Under the pieces are notes generated by a model. That model saw nothing but the letters and a program-made list of their open reading frames with translations, searched no databases and was not told where the DNA came from. Shown here piece after piece: positions 23,157-33,175 of a stretch of DNA of 64,000 bases. Made by a program: the position numbers and the translations under genes. This DNA comes from Epiperipatus broadwayi (lineage: Eukaryota; Onychophora; Udeonychophora; Euonychophora; Peripatidae), in contig JAQFVV010012423.1 of the NCBI GenBank assembly GCA_028023455.1, forward strand, positions 9,218,269-9,282,268. The letters run 5' to 3'. How positions within the stretch are numbered: position 1 is the stretch's first letter; every line of letters starts with the position of its first letter.

Positions 23157-23606
23157 TATTCTGTATTTAGGGAAGCCCTAGCTCACCTGAAAAGCAATAA
23201 ATTAATAAAATACAAACAGGTTGAGGTGATATATATATTTATTCTTTACAAACACAATTATTAATAATAACTATAATAGTATGTAATAGCGATAGGAAAT
23301 AATTAGTTCATGACATTGTTAAATATTCGAATTATAATAACGTTAATATAACAAATCTCATATAGTTTTAAAGTTCTTAATCTATAAGTTTCGTTATATG
23401 CTCAGTTGTTATTATGAGACTTCACATTACTCATTGTAGTTCTTATTTTCTTCGGCTGAAGACTTCTTCAAATTCTGCCAATTTTTGTTCTTTTAGGACC
23501 AGGGGTATCAGGACATCCTTCTTTTTATCTATAATTCAGGAATGTCCAGAGTCGGAGTTTTTTTGGCCCTCTAGCAGTTTCTAGAATAATCTTACCACAC
23601 AGAACA
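23157..23606 (-). repeat. Gypsy 5' LTR
   Basis: Partner of 20251-20685. On the minus strand it starts TGTTCTGTGTGG. Differences between the two LTRs are spread evenly, so the insertion is not recent. Confidence 0.85.
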
Positions 23607-23611
23607 ATGTG

Positions 23612-26080
23612 CAATACAATGAAGGTGTGATTTTACAATAATGAACTCTATAATATTACATCAGCAAGGTGATAAACATATTTAGTTTTTTGATCTTATT
23701 GTATTTTTAAAATTTAAGGTGCACTCTTAAATAAGTTTTCTAATGATTTTATATTGTTCTGATACTATTATATAAGTTATATTTCTATATAATAAATTAA
23801 GCAAACTAACAACTCTTTATAAAACTAACTTAATTACAATAGTTATAGAAAATATTGTATATATAACAAATATTAACATTAATGTAGGAATATATATGTA
23901 CACACACATTAATTTTAATAATTGTTTAAGCTTGCAGAAATATTATTGCTTTAAAAATATGAAAAGTTTATAATGGAAGGTAAGAAGTATTGTATAGTGT
24001 TTAATAATTCTTAATAATAAAAAAATTAGTAATCTGGAAATGTTTAAAAATTAAGATAATCAAATTATCAACATTGTAATTTTACCAGGAGAAACTAGTC
24101 TGGATTTATCAGGTTAACATCAAATGGCTAAAGTACCATGCATAATACATGGCTGAAAACTACTAGCAGTTGCCACCATATTAAATTTGAAATAAACTTG
24201 AAGCCTTGTTTACATTTGATCACTACAAATATCCAGGAATTAATGGTTTTGCACTTATAATTCTAGTTTGGATAGAAAAAAAATGAATGACTTGTTTCCT
24301 AATAACCAGAGAACTAACTACATGATTCTAATAGTATTTATTTTAGTTGATGAGTTCACATAGCATTTGATTATCTCCAAATCTTTTAAAAAAACATTAA
24401 TCTTTGATAACTAGCCTTCACATATAATTACTGATTTAAGATGTTAATTTTTCACCTTGACTGAGTGATTCTTCTATGGTGGTTTCAAATGTAATTTTTA
24501 TTTACTCAGCCAGGATTATAAACTAGTCCTCAATCTATTGACTTATAAAATCTGTCAGAACAATGCTCTCTAAGGAAACTGCAATCAAGGGATAATGGAA
24601 GAAATGTTCTGCAACAATTTTTTTCCTACATTTCTAGTCTCACTTGCCATTTTTATTAGTTTGCCTGAGGTATGAATTCTAGAAGAGTCTTAAAAGAATA
24701 TCAATGGGCAACATGACTGATAATTTGGCACAATGTATACTTAATTTTAAATTATCAGCAAGCAAACTGCACAATTGTTAGTGTAAATTGTGAAAGCAAA
24801 CATTATGTTTTTTTTTGGTGGAAGACATTTCTCTATACATAATAATTTATTATCTAAGTGACTTAAAGTATTTTTGAATTCTGTATTGAATTAGAAAGAT
24901 TTTTTTTTTTTACATATGAAAAGATATTATTTTTAAACCAAATTGAATTACAGATATCTAATATCAGTTTTGTAACAACTGACTACAGAATGTTACTGTG
25001 GCTGAGAGAGCAGTTAGTCTTACATTAATTATCTTTATACCTAAAAAATACAAAATCCATATTAAAAAAACAATATTTTCAATCAAGATATTCAGAATTT
25101 TTTTTTGGTAATTCTATGTCAAAAACAGGTCCCACTAGATATTTTGAAATGAATATTATGTGTAGTCAATTGTGAAATACACTTATGAATCACATCTTAC
25201 CATGTAGTCTATTGTTGTGCCCTATACTGATCTACACACAAAGATCAGTCTTAAGTTGGATAAATTGCAACAGAGTAATAAATGAATTAAATGGACTAAG
25301 TTTCTACTTTCATCAACAATAAGTTATTGATAGATTGATAACTTGATGCTATCCTCTCTTATTTTTTTTTAGATGCAAGGTTCTAAAGCAACTTCACTAC
25401 TTGACTGGAAAGGCTGTAGTCATTCTGTAAATTTTAAAATTCACTTTGCTGAGATATGGATTTAAATAATACTATATCTTGAGTCATCTAATTTTGAACA
25501 ATAACTGCTATAGAATCAAGTCTAAATGTCTTTTTTTGTGCTGCTTTCAATATTAACTTTTTTCTTTTACTATTACTTTTTAAACAGAAACTTGGTATTA
25601 TAATGACGAGTTGATAATTTTTTTTACTATAGATTCTTTTTGTTGCTATTTAGTTTTCACCTCTCTGATATGGTTCTTAAAATTTTAACCTTTTATATAG
25701 AAAAAATTCTGAGATTGAATTTTGTGGAATTACATGGCAAGCATCTATTTGTTTCTCTATCTTCAACGTTCATTTTCTATGGAATTAGGAATATTTATAG
25801 TTAATATTATGCTAAGTAGTATAATGTAAAACAGCTTTTTCTTAAATAATCAGGAATTTCTACACATAGGGTACACGGCCAAAAAACCTATTAGTCAAGT
25901 TAGCATTCCTTTCCTTCAAATATCATAACATTTTGAAATTGTTCAAACAAAATAAAGATCAAAATTTTAAATAATATAAAATTAATGTTAGCATAAAAAA
26001 ACATTTTTAAATGCAGCTATTTAATTTCATGTAGAATCAAAATCACACTATCTAATTTCAAATATGCAATGTTTAGATTT
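23612..26080. other. AT-rich DNA, nothing recognised beyond the LINE flank
   Basis: The first 50 bases continue the LINE tail split by the gypsy element. The rest shows no domain or repeat partner. It could be intron or intergenic sequence downstream of the MADF exon (minus strand). Confidence 0.5.
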
Positions 26081-26617
26081 AAATGCAATTTATTCACTCT
26101 ACTTTGAATACTTTTTAGAAAAAAAACTTTTTATTGTACATATTTGTGCACTCAATCTTACATTTTGACTATTCTTCAGTCTTCTTCAGAGCTATGATAT
26201 AATGAACAAAATAAAATACATAACTATATAAATAATACCATAAAAATGTAAACAATAATAAAAAACAACATAAAATATAACAAAACATAATAAAACAGAA
26301 ATAAATATGAATATAATCAAAATCAAATAAAATCCAAGAAATATAAAATATACAATATGAAATATAAATTATTTGGTTTTGATTATATTCATATTTATTT
26401 CAGTTTTATTATGTTGTTATATTTTATGTTGTTTATTATATTAATTTTATTGTTTACATTTTTAATATTTATATGATTATGTATTTTATTTTGTTTCATT
26501 ATATCATAGTTCTGAAGAAGATTGCAGGCTAGTCAAAACATAAGACTGTCTACATATTTGTACAATAAAAAGGTTTTTGCTAAAACGTGTTCAAAGTAGA
26601 GTGGACAAATTGCATTT
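26081..26617. repeat. 0.54-kb palindrome with hammerhead-like hairpin in both arms
   Basis: Arms of about 265 bp (26081-26345 and 26352-26617) meet with almost no spacer. Outer ends are AAATGCAATTTATTCACTCT and its inverse. Each arm carries the hairpin CTGAAGA-A-GA[C/T]TG...[T]AGTC followed by AAAAC/T (plus strand 26512; minus strand 26189), then an A/T-rich, simple-sequence-like inner part. The arms differ by scattered changes, so the palindrome is old enough to have diverged. Confidence 0.75.
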
Positions 26618-27938
26618 ATATAAGATATTACAACAAAATAAAGAAAGTGGGGAATTTGGTAATATTTTTGTTTAGATTTAGTTAAAAGAAAAACTACCCC
26701 CTCCTAATCTCAATTTTGAAAGCCAGTTAAAACAAAAAAAACTTTGGCCCGTGGGTTCTTTATCCATAGAAATATGACATCCTCGTCACCAGTGAAGAAA
26801 GTGTTAGGTTCAAAAGTTAAAAGTTTCAGCTGAGATTAAAAAGGGGAAAATCAATTTGGTTAAGTGAATAAAACAGTTATGCTTAGCTGATTACTTTGTT
26901 TGAATGTCAAATAAAATTATTCATATTTATTTTTAAAAATGGATCATATTACAATCACATTTTTATTTTATGGTCAACATTTGAACATATCAGATTTGCT
27001 TAAATAATTTGGAACCATTATACTTTAGCTACTAAATATAGTAAGATATCCATTTACTGAGCATTAATTGGATGGTTATCTGGGTTTGTTATTAACTACC
27101 GAAAAACAATTCGAGGCTTGATTAGAAATTCCAGAAACCAATTTTCTTTTTCAAATTCCATCAAAATTTTAATCTTTACTTATGGGTATATATGATACAT
27201 TAACGCACAAATAATCATATAGTTACTTAGAAGTTCATTTGATTTTGAACACATTAGTGGTAGATCGAAATAAGTGAACTTCGCTCAAGACTTTACTCTG
27301 GAATTTTTAATTTTTGAAATAGCCAACTCCAACGATCCATACAGGATATAAAGATCTTTTGCCTTTAAATCTGCCATTTTATCATTGTGCTTTATAACAT
27401 AGACCACCACACAAAAAAAGGAGTTATTATGACGTTCTAAAATGTTGAATATTTGCCAAGAGTGGAACAATGCTCTAAGTGGAGAACAGAAGTTCTATTT
27501 GATTCTACATTTGCTGCCACTATCAGTGACCTTAAGAAAAGCATTTTAATTGTTTATAGAAGTGTTTGAAGTTAATGTTTTTCTATAAGGCAGTTGTAAA
27601 AAAAAAAACATACTGTAACAAAAAAGAGAAAGAATAATCAATCAAAACATGTAAGGAGCAAACACTGCATTACTTACTAAAAAATAAACTAGCATAAAAG
27701 AATACCACCCAATTGAAGGTAATTATGACGTATAAAACTCCTTTCATCCAATTAAATTTAGTACGGATAAGTAAAATACTAAATCAAAATCAATTCATAT
27801 TAAAATACTCATTGAAAGGTCTTAGGAAAACATTTCTTTAAATTTTAACGTGTGCATATTATATATAAACATATACAGCATGTGTGCGTATAAGTCCTAA
27901 TGTTGGCTATCATGTTAATAAAACATTTAGCTACTTAC
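26618..27938. other. Probable intron or flank of the MADF gene; no exon identified
   Basis: Lies downstream of the MADF exon on the minus strand. A frame at 27470-27285 (ending ...ISKIKNSRVKS) is preceded by an acceptor-like TTCTGTTCTCCACTTAG, but the phase required by the upstream donor gives only 15 codons before a stop, so I do not call it an exon. Confidence 0.4.
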
Positions 27939-28277
27939 CAACGTCAGATTATTATTAAAATGTAAAGTATTTTTTCCTTGCTTCAAAAAATGTAATAAAT
28001 TAAAAGCAAACCATTTGGGAGCATAGACATTTGCTTTATCAACATTAGTGTCTTGTGAAATACGAACTTTAAGAAACTCCCGATTATATTGAGTTCTTAA
28101 ATTAAATATTTTTCTTTCTATTTCATCCACTGAACAATTAAAAATATGACTTAATTCTCGCAATTTTGCTTTCTTTACTTTGAGATTTCTATAATCAGGA
28201 GATCCAAAATTCCATAATGCAGATCTTGAATGAAATTCTTCTATTAACCTTATGGTAAGGATTTTACTCCACTCCAT
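27939..28277 (-). CDS. MADF-domain protein, first coding exon
   Basis: The exon encodes 113 residues and ends in phase 0 at a perfect donor, TTG|GTAAGT (GT at 27938-27937). Residues about 3-95 are a MADF (Myb/SANT-like, pfam10545-type) DNA-binding domain: W3, LIEEFHSRSALWNFGSPDY in helix 1 and loop, LRELSHIFNCSVDEIERKI in helix 2, FNLRTQYNREFLKV in the recognition helix, and PKWFAFNLLHFL at the end. Every hallmark aromatic and the LR-Q-R-E pattern are present. The ATG is the first in frame, with a stop about 75 bp upstream and AAA before it. MADF proteins are sequence-specific regulators, often with a C-terminal BESS domain; that part would lie in later exons, which I could not find. Some MADF-like proteins are encoded by PIF/Harbinger transposons, so a mobile origin is an alternative. 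Confidence 0.8.
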
Positions 28278-29120
28278 TTTAAGATAGAGTGGAATTAACT
28301 TATAACACGCATGCTCAATTTTAAAAGTCTTGCTAGACTTGTTTTCTGTTCGTTAATTCTACGACTGAGATATCTTGACAAGATAGCGTTTCCTAGGATA
28401 CTTAACATTTAAAAGCAGATCGCCAAGTGATTTTTCAAACACATGCCTCCTATAGAAATTTGTCTAGCTAGACTAGTCTATTAGACTAAATTAAAGTATT
28501 TCTAGTAAAAGGCTTGCCTACAATCAGAATTAACAATGAGACATTATTTATGGGCTTATTAGATGTTTTTAAATTACTATTTACTAAACAGCGTAGACAT
28601 TTTTTTTAAAAAAAGGATTGTTACCAGCTGTAATTTAATTCATAAGCCGATATTATAATTCTGTAGATTTGCAATTGAATTTATGATAAACTAAATATAA
28701 GTCTAATAATTTGAGATAGGTTTGATAAATGAAAGGCAAATTATAAATTTAATAACTACCATCAATTTTCCGCAGCTTTACGATTGCAAAGAATAGGAAT
28801 TGGTACTAGCTTTTTAACGAAAACCATTTGTGCGAGGGTGTGTATCATTATGTGTATGTGGTTGCTCTGTGGGCGAATACTATTGAAGTTGCAATAAGAT
28901 ACATTTTTTTAAAAAAATCTTTTAAGAAATTTTAAAATAAGATCGTGAGAATGGGTATGAAATATGTTAAGAAATAAAAAAATTATGAATAAATAAAAGT
29001 TTATTAATATTTAAAAAAAAATTATAATAAGAGGGCTTCATTATTGTATAATAAAGCATGAAAACTCTAAATTTAATATGGTAGATTAACTTATAGATAA
29101 AAAGTGGAAAATATTTATTT
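28278..29120. promoter_or_regulatory. Region upstream of the MADF exon; no defined promoter
   Basis: This must hold the 5' UTR and possibly the promoter of the minus-strand MADF gene if the exon is live. It is somewhat less A/T-biased near 28300-28480. No TATA box or known element could be supported. Confidence 0.3.
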
Positions 29121-29130
29121 TTTCTCATCA
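29121..29130 (+). repeat. Target-site duplication of hammerhead element 2, left
   Basis: TTTCTCATCA here and TTTCTTATCA at 29857-29866 flank the inverted element with one mismatch in ten. Confidence 0.55.
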
Positions 29131-29189
29131 GTGTTATATATAGAGCTCGCAAAACAAACTCTAAACAAGCTTTGTAGAATACCCCCAAC

Positions 29190-29239
29190 CTCAGACCGGT
29201 TTCTGCTATTGTCGTCCTCATTGAGGTGGTAGGATATTC
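29190..29239 (-). pseudogene. Hammerhead core, broken (minus-strand copy)
   Basis: On the minus strand CCTCA is followed by ATGAGGA: the invariant C3 of CUGA is A. Stem II, GAAAC, CGGTC and stem I partner TGAGG are preserved, with the cleavage base at 29196. Confidence 0.65.
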
Positions 29240-29696
29240 AATAATTAGATTAAAAATACCAGGACAAACCTAGCATTTTATCTAATGTATAACAATTAAG
29301 TAGAAACTCTGAAATTTTCAGACATCCATATGTCTTCCAATCCAGCTATCAAACTTAAATAGCCATGTAAGACTGAACTAAGTTCAGCCGCACCATATAT
29401 TAATAGCTTTGGCAATATAAAATCACCAAAGCCATCATAGCAAAAAATAAAGTTACAAAAAAATCAAGTCAGATGTCACATGACTTAATTTAGTAAGCTT
29501 GTGGCAATTTTATATTGCTAAAGTTATTAATATATGGTGTATCTGAACGTAGTTCAGTCCCATATGGCTATTTAAATTAGATAGCTGGATTGGAAGACAT
29601 ATGGATGTCTGAAAATTTCAGAGTTTCTACTTAATACATTAGATGAAGTGCAGGACTTGTCCTGGTATTTTTAATCTAATGATTGAATATCATAGC

Positions 29697-29736
29697 ACCT
29701 CACTGAGGATGCCAGTAGCAGAAAATGGTCTGAGGT
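29697..29736 (+). ncRNA. Hammerhead ribozyme, near-complete core
   Basis: Core CTGAGGA (29703-29709), stem II TGC/GCA with loop CAGTA, GAAA (29721-29724), cleavage base C29730 in GTC. Stem I is a perfect six-pair ACCTCA/TGAGGT. The only weak point is the second pair of stem III, A-G instead of C-G. N7 = G is allowed. The stem I and II sequences differ from element 1 while pairing is kept. Confidence 0.75.
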
Positions 29737-29856
29737 TGAAGGTATTCTACAAACCTTATTAAGAGTTTGTTTTGCGAGTTCTATACATAACATTTGTAAA
29801 CACAAGCTTATTAAATTAAATCATGTGACATCTGACTTGATTTTTTTTTTTGTAAT

Positions 29857-30182
29857 TTCTTATCAATGTATGATGTCTTATTATTTCCAATTGCCATGCT
29901 CGTCTGTCAATCCATAAATCTTCCAGAAAATTTCTTTCTCTAATTTATCTGTTCATTAATGCCTTTTGAACTTTTTTCCTCTCTTTTCTAGTAGTTTCTA
30001 ATATTTGTATTGATAATCTTACCAGAGTCATCCTCTGTATCTATCCATAGCTTTCCAATTTCATTTATTATATTATTTTTCAAATTCTTTTATTATTATC
30101 TAGTCTTTTTTTTTTTTGACTTTTCAATTGAAGAGTCCTGATGTTGATATGTTTGAGTTATTATCATGTAATTTTCATCTAT
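29857..30182. other. Short spacer, nothing recognised
   Basis: T-rich DNA between hammerhead element 2 and the decayed gypsy element. No feature beyond the right target duplication at 29857-29866. Confidence 0.5.
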
Positions 30183-30690
30183 ATTGTTAAGTCTTCCTAA
30201 CTCAGCAGAAGCTTATCCTTAAATAATGGACTTGTCCTTACTACAGTCTTATCAGAAATAGATTTAACTTAAAATAAGACTGACCAATGAGATAATGATA
30301 AAGGAAATAAATAGTTAATGATATAATCAGAACAATGGAAATCTTGGTTAGTAAAGCTGTTTGTTTGTAGTAAGAACAGGAATCTCACTATAAAAAGAGA
30401 CAACAACTGATAGATAGGAGACAATATCAGACACAACTGTTAAACATTGAATGATAGTACTGTTATCTACAATATTTTAGAACACAATGAAGCATGCTCA
30501 ATCCTCTAGATGGAAATTTCTAGTTTACAGATATCATTGTATCTGCACATGAGCAAAGTCACCTGTAAGCTAGAAGAATCAATGTTTTAAAAGAAGGTCT
30601 CAGCATATGTCCCAAACTTTAGCTCTATCTCCAACAGCTAGACTTGCATAATTCACTAATCATAGCAGAAGAGAGCTATTATAGCTAAAT
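30183..30690 (+). repeat. 5' LTR of decayed gypsy element
   Basis: Similar to 32361-32935. It contains a TATA-like CTATAAAAAG at 30389-30398, matched by CTATAAAAAG in the right copy. The outer start (TATTGTTAAG) corresponds to TGTTGTGAAT in the right copy. The inner end is not sharp. Confidence 0.65.
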
Positions 30691-30779
30691 GTTGATATAT
30701 ACTCTGTTTATAAAGTAGGGATTAACTAATATCTTTATATTTATTTTCAGAGTTATATATTATTCTTAAATGCCCACAA

Positions 30780-31134
30780 ATATTATTTCCATCATGGAAA
30801 GTTCAGATTATTTTTTTTTTTATGGCAATCCACAAAATTGGCTAGTATCCATGGATTGAGTTCACTTTTTTCTCATGAGAAACTAAATCAAAAAATTGGA
30901 ACTAAAATAGTAACTTTTAGAGGCATATGTGGTTCTTCATCATATGAAATTTTACAATCTCAGTCCCCTACACATCCTTCTAAACTAGATTTTGATACAG
31001 TAATATTTCTCCTGAAATATTTTAACAAGGTACTATTTCAACATTTACTCGGAAAGCTACTGCTGAACTGTCATTTCAAAACTCTGAAAAATCATATGGT
31101 CAAGCTGTTAATGAATCCAAAATACTACCTTTGA
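30780..31134 (+). pseudogene. Gypsy gag fragment
   Basis: The first frame reads FYGNPQNW (matrix/capsid start of many gypsy Gags), then after a frameshift the 30838-31134 frame continues IGTKIVTFRGICGSSSYEIL...P.HPSKLDFDTVIFLLKYFNK. This follows the pattern KKVA.FLT.IG..TYELLR.L..P..P....FDELV..L..HF.P. No zinc knuckle survives. Confidence 0.6.
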
Positions 31135-31959
31135 TTTGGCAGTTTCCTAAGTGCCTACAGCTAAGCCTATAGTAAGTCAGGTGGCTCCATTGCAAATGGA
31201 TCTCAGTATTGAAGTAATCAGATGAATATCAACCGACCAAAACAAACAAAGAAAATTTTCAGCTGAAAATACTAAAAACTCCTAAAAAAATTGAAAACAA
31301 CATCAACAACTGCTTAAAGTTTGCTATAGATATGACAAGCCAAAATACACATATAATAAATGTTCACACTGACATACAGTGTGTAGATAGTGTAATTAAG
31401 TCAATTGCATTGAAAATACATGTTTAAAAAAGAAAAAAAAAACTAAATTATTCAGCAAATGATGAGAGTTTCTATTTTAAAAATTGGAAAGGCAATATAA
31501 AGTCAAATAAAATGAATATACAAATAATATAAATGGCACTGATTCAGTTCTCAAAGTATAAATTATGACAAATGATATGCCAATATCAATGAATTTGAAT
31601 ATTGGATCTGCAGTCTCTATTCAAAAAACATTTAAACTATTATTAATAAAAAAAAAAATTATTAGCTGCAACTTAACAGTGAAATCAGTACTGATTACCA
31701 AGTCAACCGAATATGCTCAATAAAATCTTTTAGTTGCTTTTTGTTGTGTTGGCTGAGAAGTACGTCAATCTAGTAGACTGAATGGTTTAAAGGCTTAGGC
31801 TATACAGTAATTAAAGTGAATCATGTCACAAATATAACAAAAAAGAGATTTTTACCAAATGCCCTTGATAATAAACTGGTTTCAATACTTTAAAAATGGT
31901 CTGTCAGTTCTTAGGCCGAATCAATATGGTCATAATAACCAAAATAAAAATGCTGAAAT

Positions 31960-32230
31960 GTGGATAAATAATAGAAATGCTATGCTGTATGTTCAATGGG
32001 ACTACTAAAATGGATTCCAGCAACAATCATAGATAAAAAGTTTGCACATTAATAGTTATCCAGATCATTAATAAGCAACTTCATCATAAGCACAGAAATC
32101 AATTAAAGCCAGACTATGATCACCATGCAACAATGAAAACTTTCATAAGGCCTTATGAAGAAACAAAATCCTGTGAGAATCCAGAACCTATGAAGTCTTC
32201 AGATCCCAATCAAGATAAAGAAATAAGATA
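31960..32230 (+). pseudogene. Gypsy integrase C-terminal fragment
   Basis: Frames carry KWIPATIIDKK and, after breaks, INQLKPDYDHH, matching the W.PG.V......Y.V.......RRH.DQL.P region that closes gypsy integrase. The catalytic DDE core is missing. Confidence 0.55.
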
Positions 32231-32360
32231 TGATGATGGCATCTAAACTAAAAAATGATCAAAACCAGTCCAAAAAAAAAAGTAAGAAGATTCTAGATGT
32301 CCAGCAAGCTATCTTAAGAACTACATGCTTCAAAGCCAACTTTTGGTAGGAGACAGAAAT

Positions 32361-32935
32361 GTTGTGAATAGTTTTAAGTCAGTAGAAACTTATCCTTAAG
32401 TAATAGATTTGTCCATACTACAATCTTATTAGGAACAGATTCAACTTACAACAAGACTGACCAATGAGATAACCACAAAAAGAAATAAACAACCAATGGC
32501 ATAAATAGACCAATTGGAGCGTTAGATCACTAAAGATATTTACTTTCTACAAGGCTAATGATCAACTATAAAAAGTGACAAGAACTGTAAGATGAGAAAC
32601 AATATCAGATAAATGTTAAACATTGAACAGCAGCATAAACATTGTTCAAAATATTGTAGAATGCAATATAAGTTTGATCAATCCTGGATCAGGAAGTAGT
32701 TGGTTATAATTATTATGTACCGATAAATGAGACAATACACCCCAGGCTGGAAATGTCGGTCCTACAGGGAAGTCACAGCATCATTAAAACATTCACAGTA
32801 CATTATATTTGTAAATAAGGAAATTCACACATAGGTTGGAAATGTTAGGTCCTAATGTGAAGTCACAGCATTTCTTACAAACATTAGATATACCACCAAT
32901 GACTAGACTTGCATAGTTTACTAAACAGAAAGTTC
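32361..32935 (+). repeat. 3' LTR of decayed gypsy element
   Basis: Starts TGTTGTGAATAG after the purine tract. Its far end is replaced by PLE sequence at 32936. An internal direct repeat GGAAATGT.GGTCCTA.NG..AAGTCACAGCAT occurs at about 32750-32782 and 32838-32872. Confidence 0.65.
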
Positions 32936-33175
32936 TTTTAATATTAAGGGAGTATGGGATGTAAATGAAAATATGGGTAATGTTTAGTTTAAATGTTATT
33001 TCATAGGTATTTACACTTGAAAAGTCTTCTTGTAGCAGGGTAACCATTGGTAATGTTTTAGAGTTTATTTTTAGCTAGTCTGGTTGAGTTGTGAATTTGG
33101 GATAATTTTGATTATTGACTAGTTGAGCTTTATGGTTTTAATGGTTATATATATAAATTCATACAGATATTATAT
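32936..33175 (+). mobile_element. PLE 3' end fragment
   Basis: Matches the 3' part of the larger PLE copy at 38205-38400 in the same orientation (for example AGTC.GCTTGTAGCAG...AACCATTG and GGCTAGTC..G.TTGAGTTGTGAATTT). It carries only the last few codons and the 3' untranslated part. Confidence 0.6.

Larger units (their letters stand above)
20251..23606 (-). mobile_element. Ty3/gypsy LTR retrotransposon, internally deleted
   Basis: Both LTRs, target duplication, primer-binding site, gag with zinc knuckles, protease, RT and RNase H are recognisable on the minus strand; integrase is absent. Total length is 3.36 kb where about 5 kb would be usual. The RT wording (THxGLFKxNxLPYGIxxAP, YLDDIL, FLGHVIDKHG) is that of the Mag/K02A2.6-like group. 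All reading frames are broken, so this copy cannot be autonomous. It inserted into a LINE tail (19987-20235 plus 23612 onward). Confidence 0.9.
29131..29856 (+). mobile_element. Retrozyme-like inverted element 2
   Basis: Left arm 29132-29430 is inverted at 29507-29792. Between them is a segment containing AAGTCAGATGTCACATGACT (29463-29482), whose inverse closes the element on the right (29822-29843); element 1 carries the same segment at 3675-3694. The order fits two circularly permuted units joined head to head. The plus copy holds a nearly canonical hammerhead; the minus copy has a core change. No coding capacity. Confidence 0.7.
30183..32935 (+). mobile_element. Decayed Ty3/gypsy element with gag and integrase C-terminus
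   Basis: Direct repeats at about 30183-30690 and 32361-32935 (LTRs, sharing for example AAGACTGACCAATGAGATAA and ACTAGACTTGCATA). Inside are a gag fragment (30838-31134) and the integrase C-terminus (about 31960-32230), with protease, RT and RNase H gone. A purine-rich TTTGGTAGGAGACAGAAA (32343-32360) precedes the right LTR. The LTRs are strongly diverged, so this is older than the 20.3-23.6 kb element. Confidence 0.7.

Noticed and set aside
27285-27470. Second exon of the MADF gene
   Set aside because: An acceptor-like site exists, but the phase set by the upstream donor leads to a stop after 15 codons.
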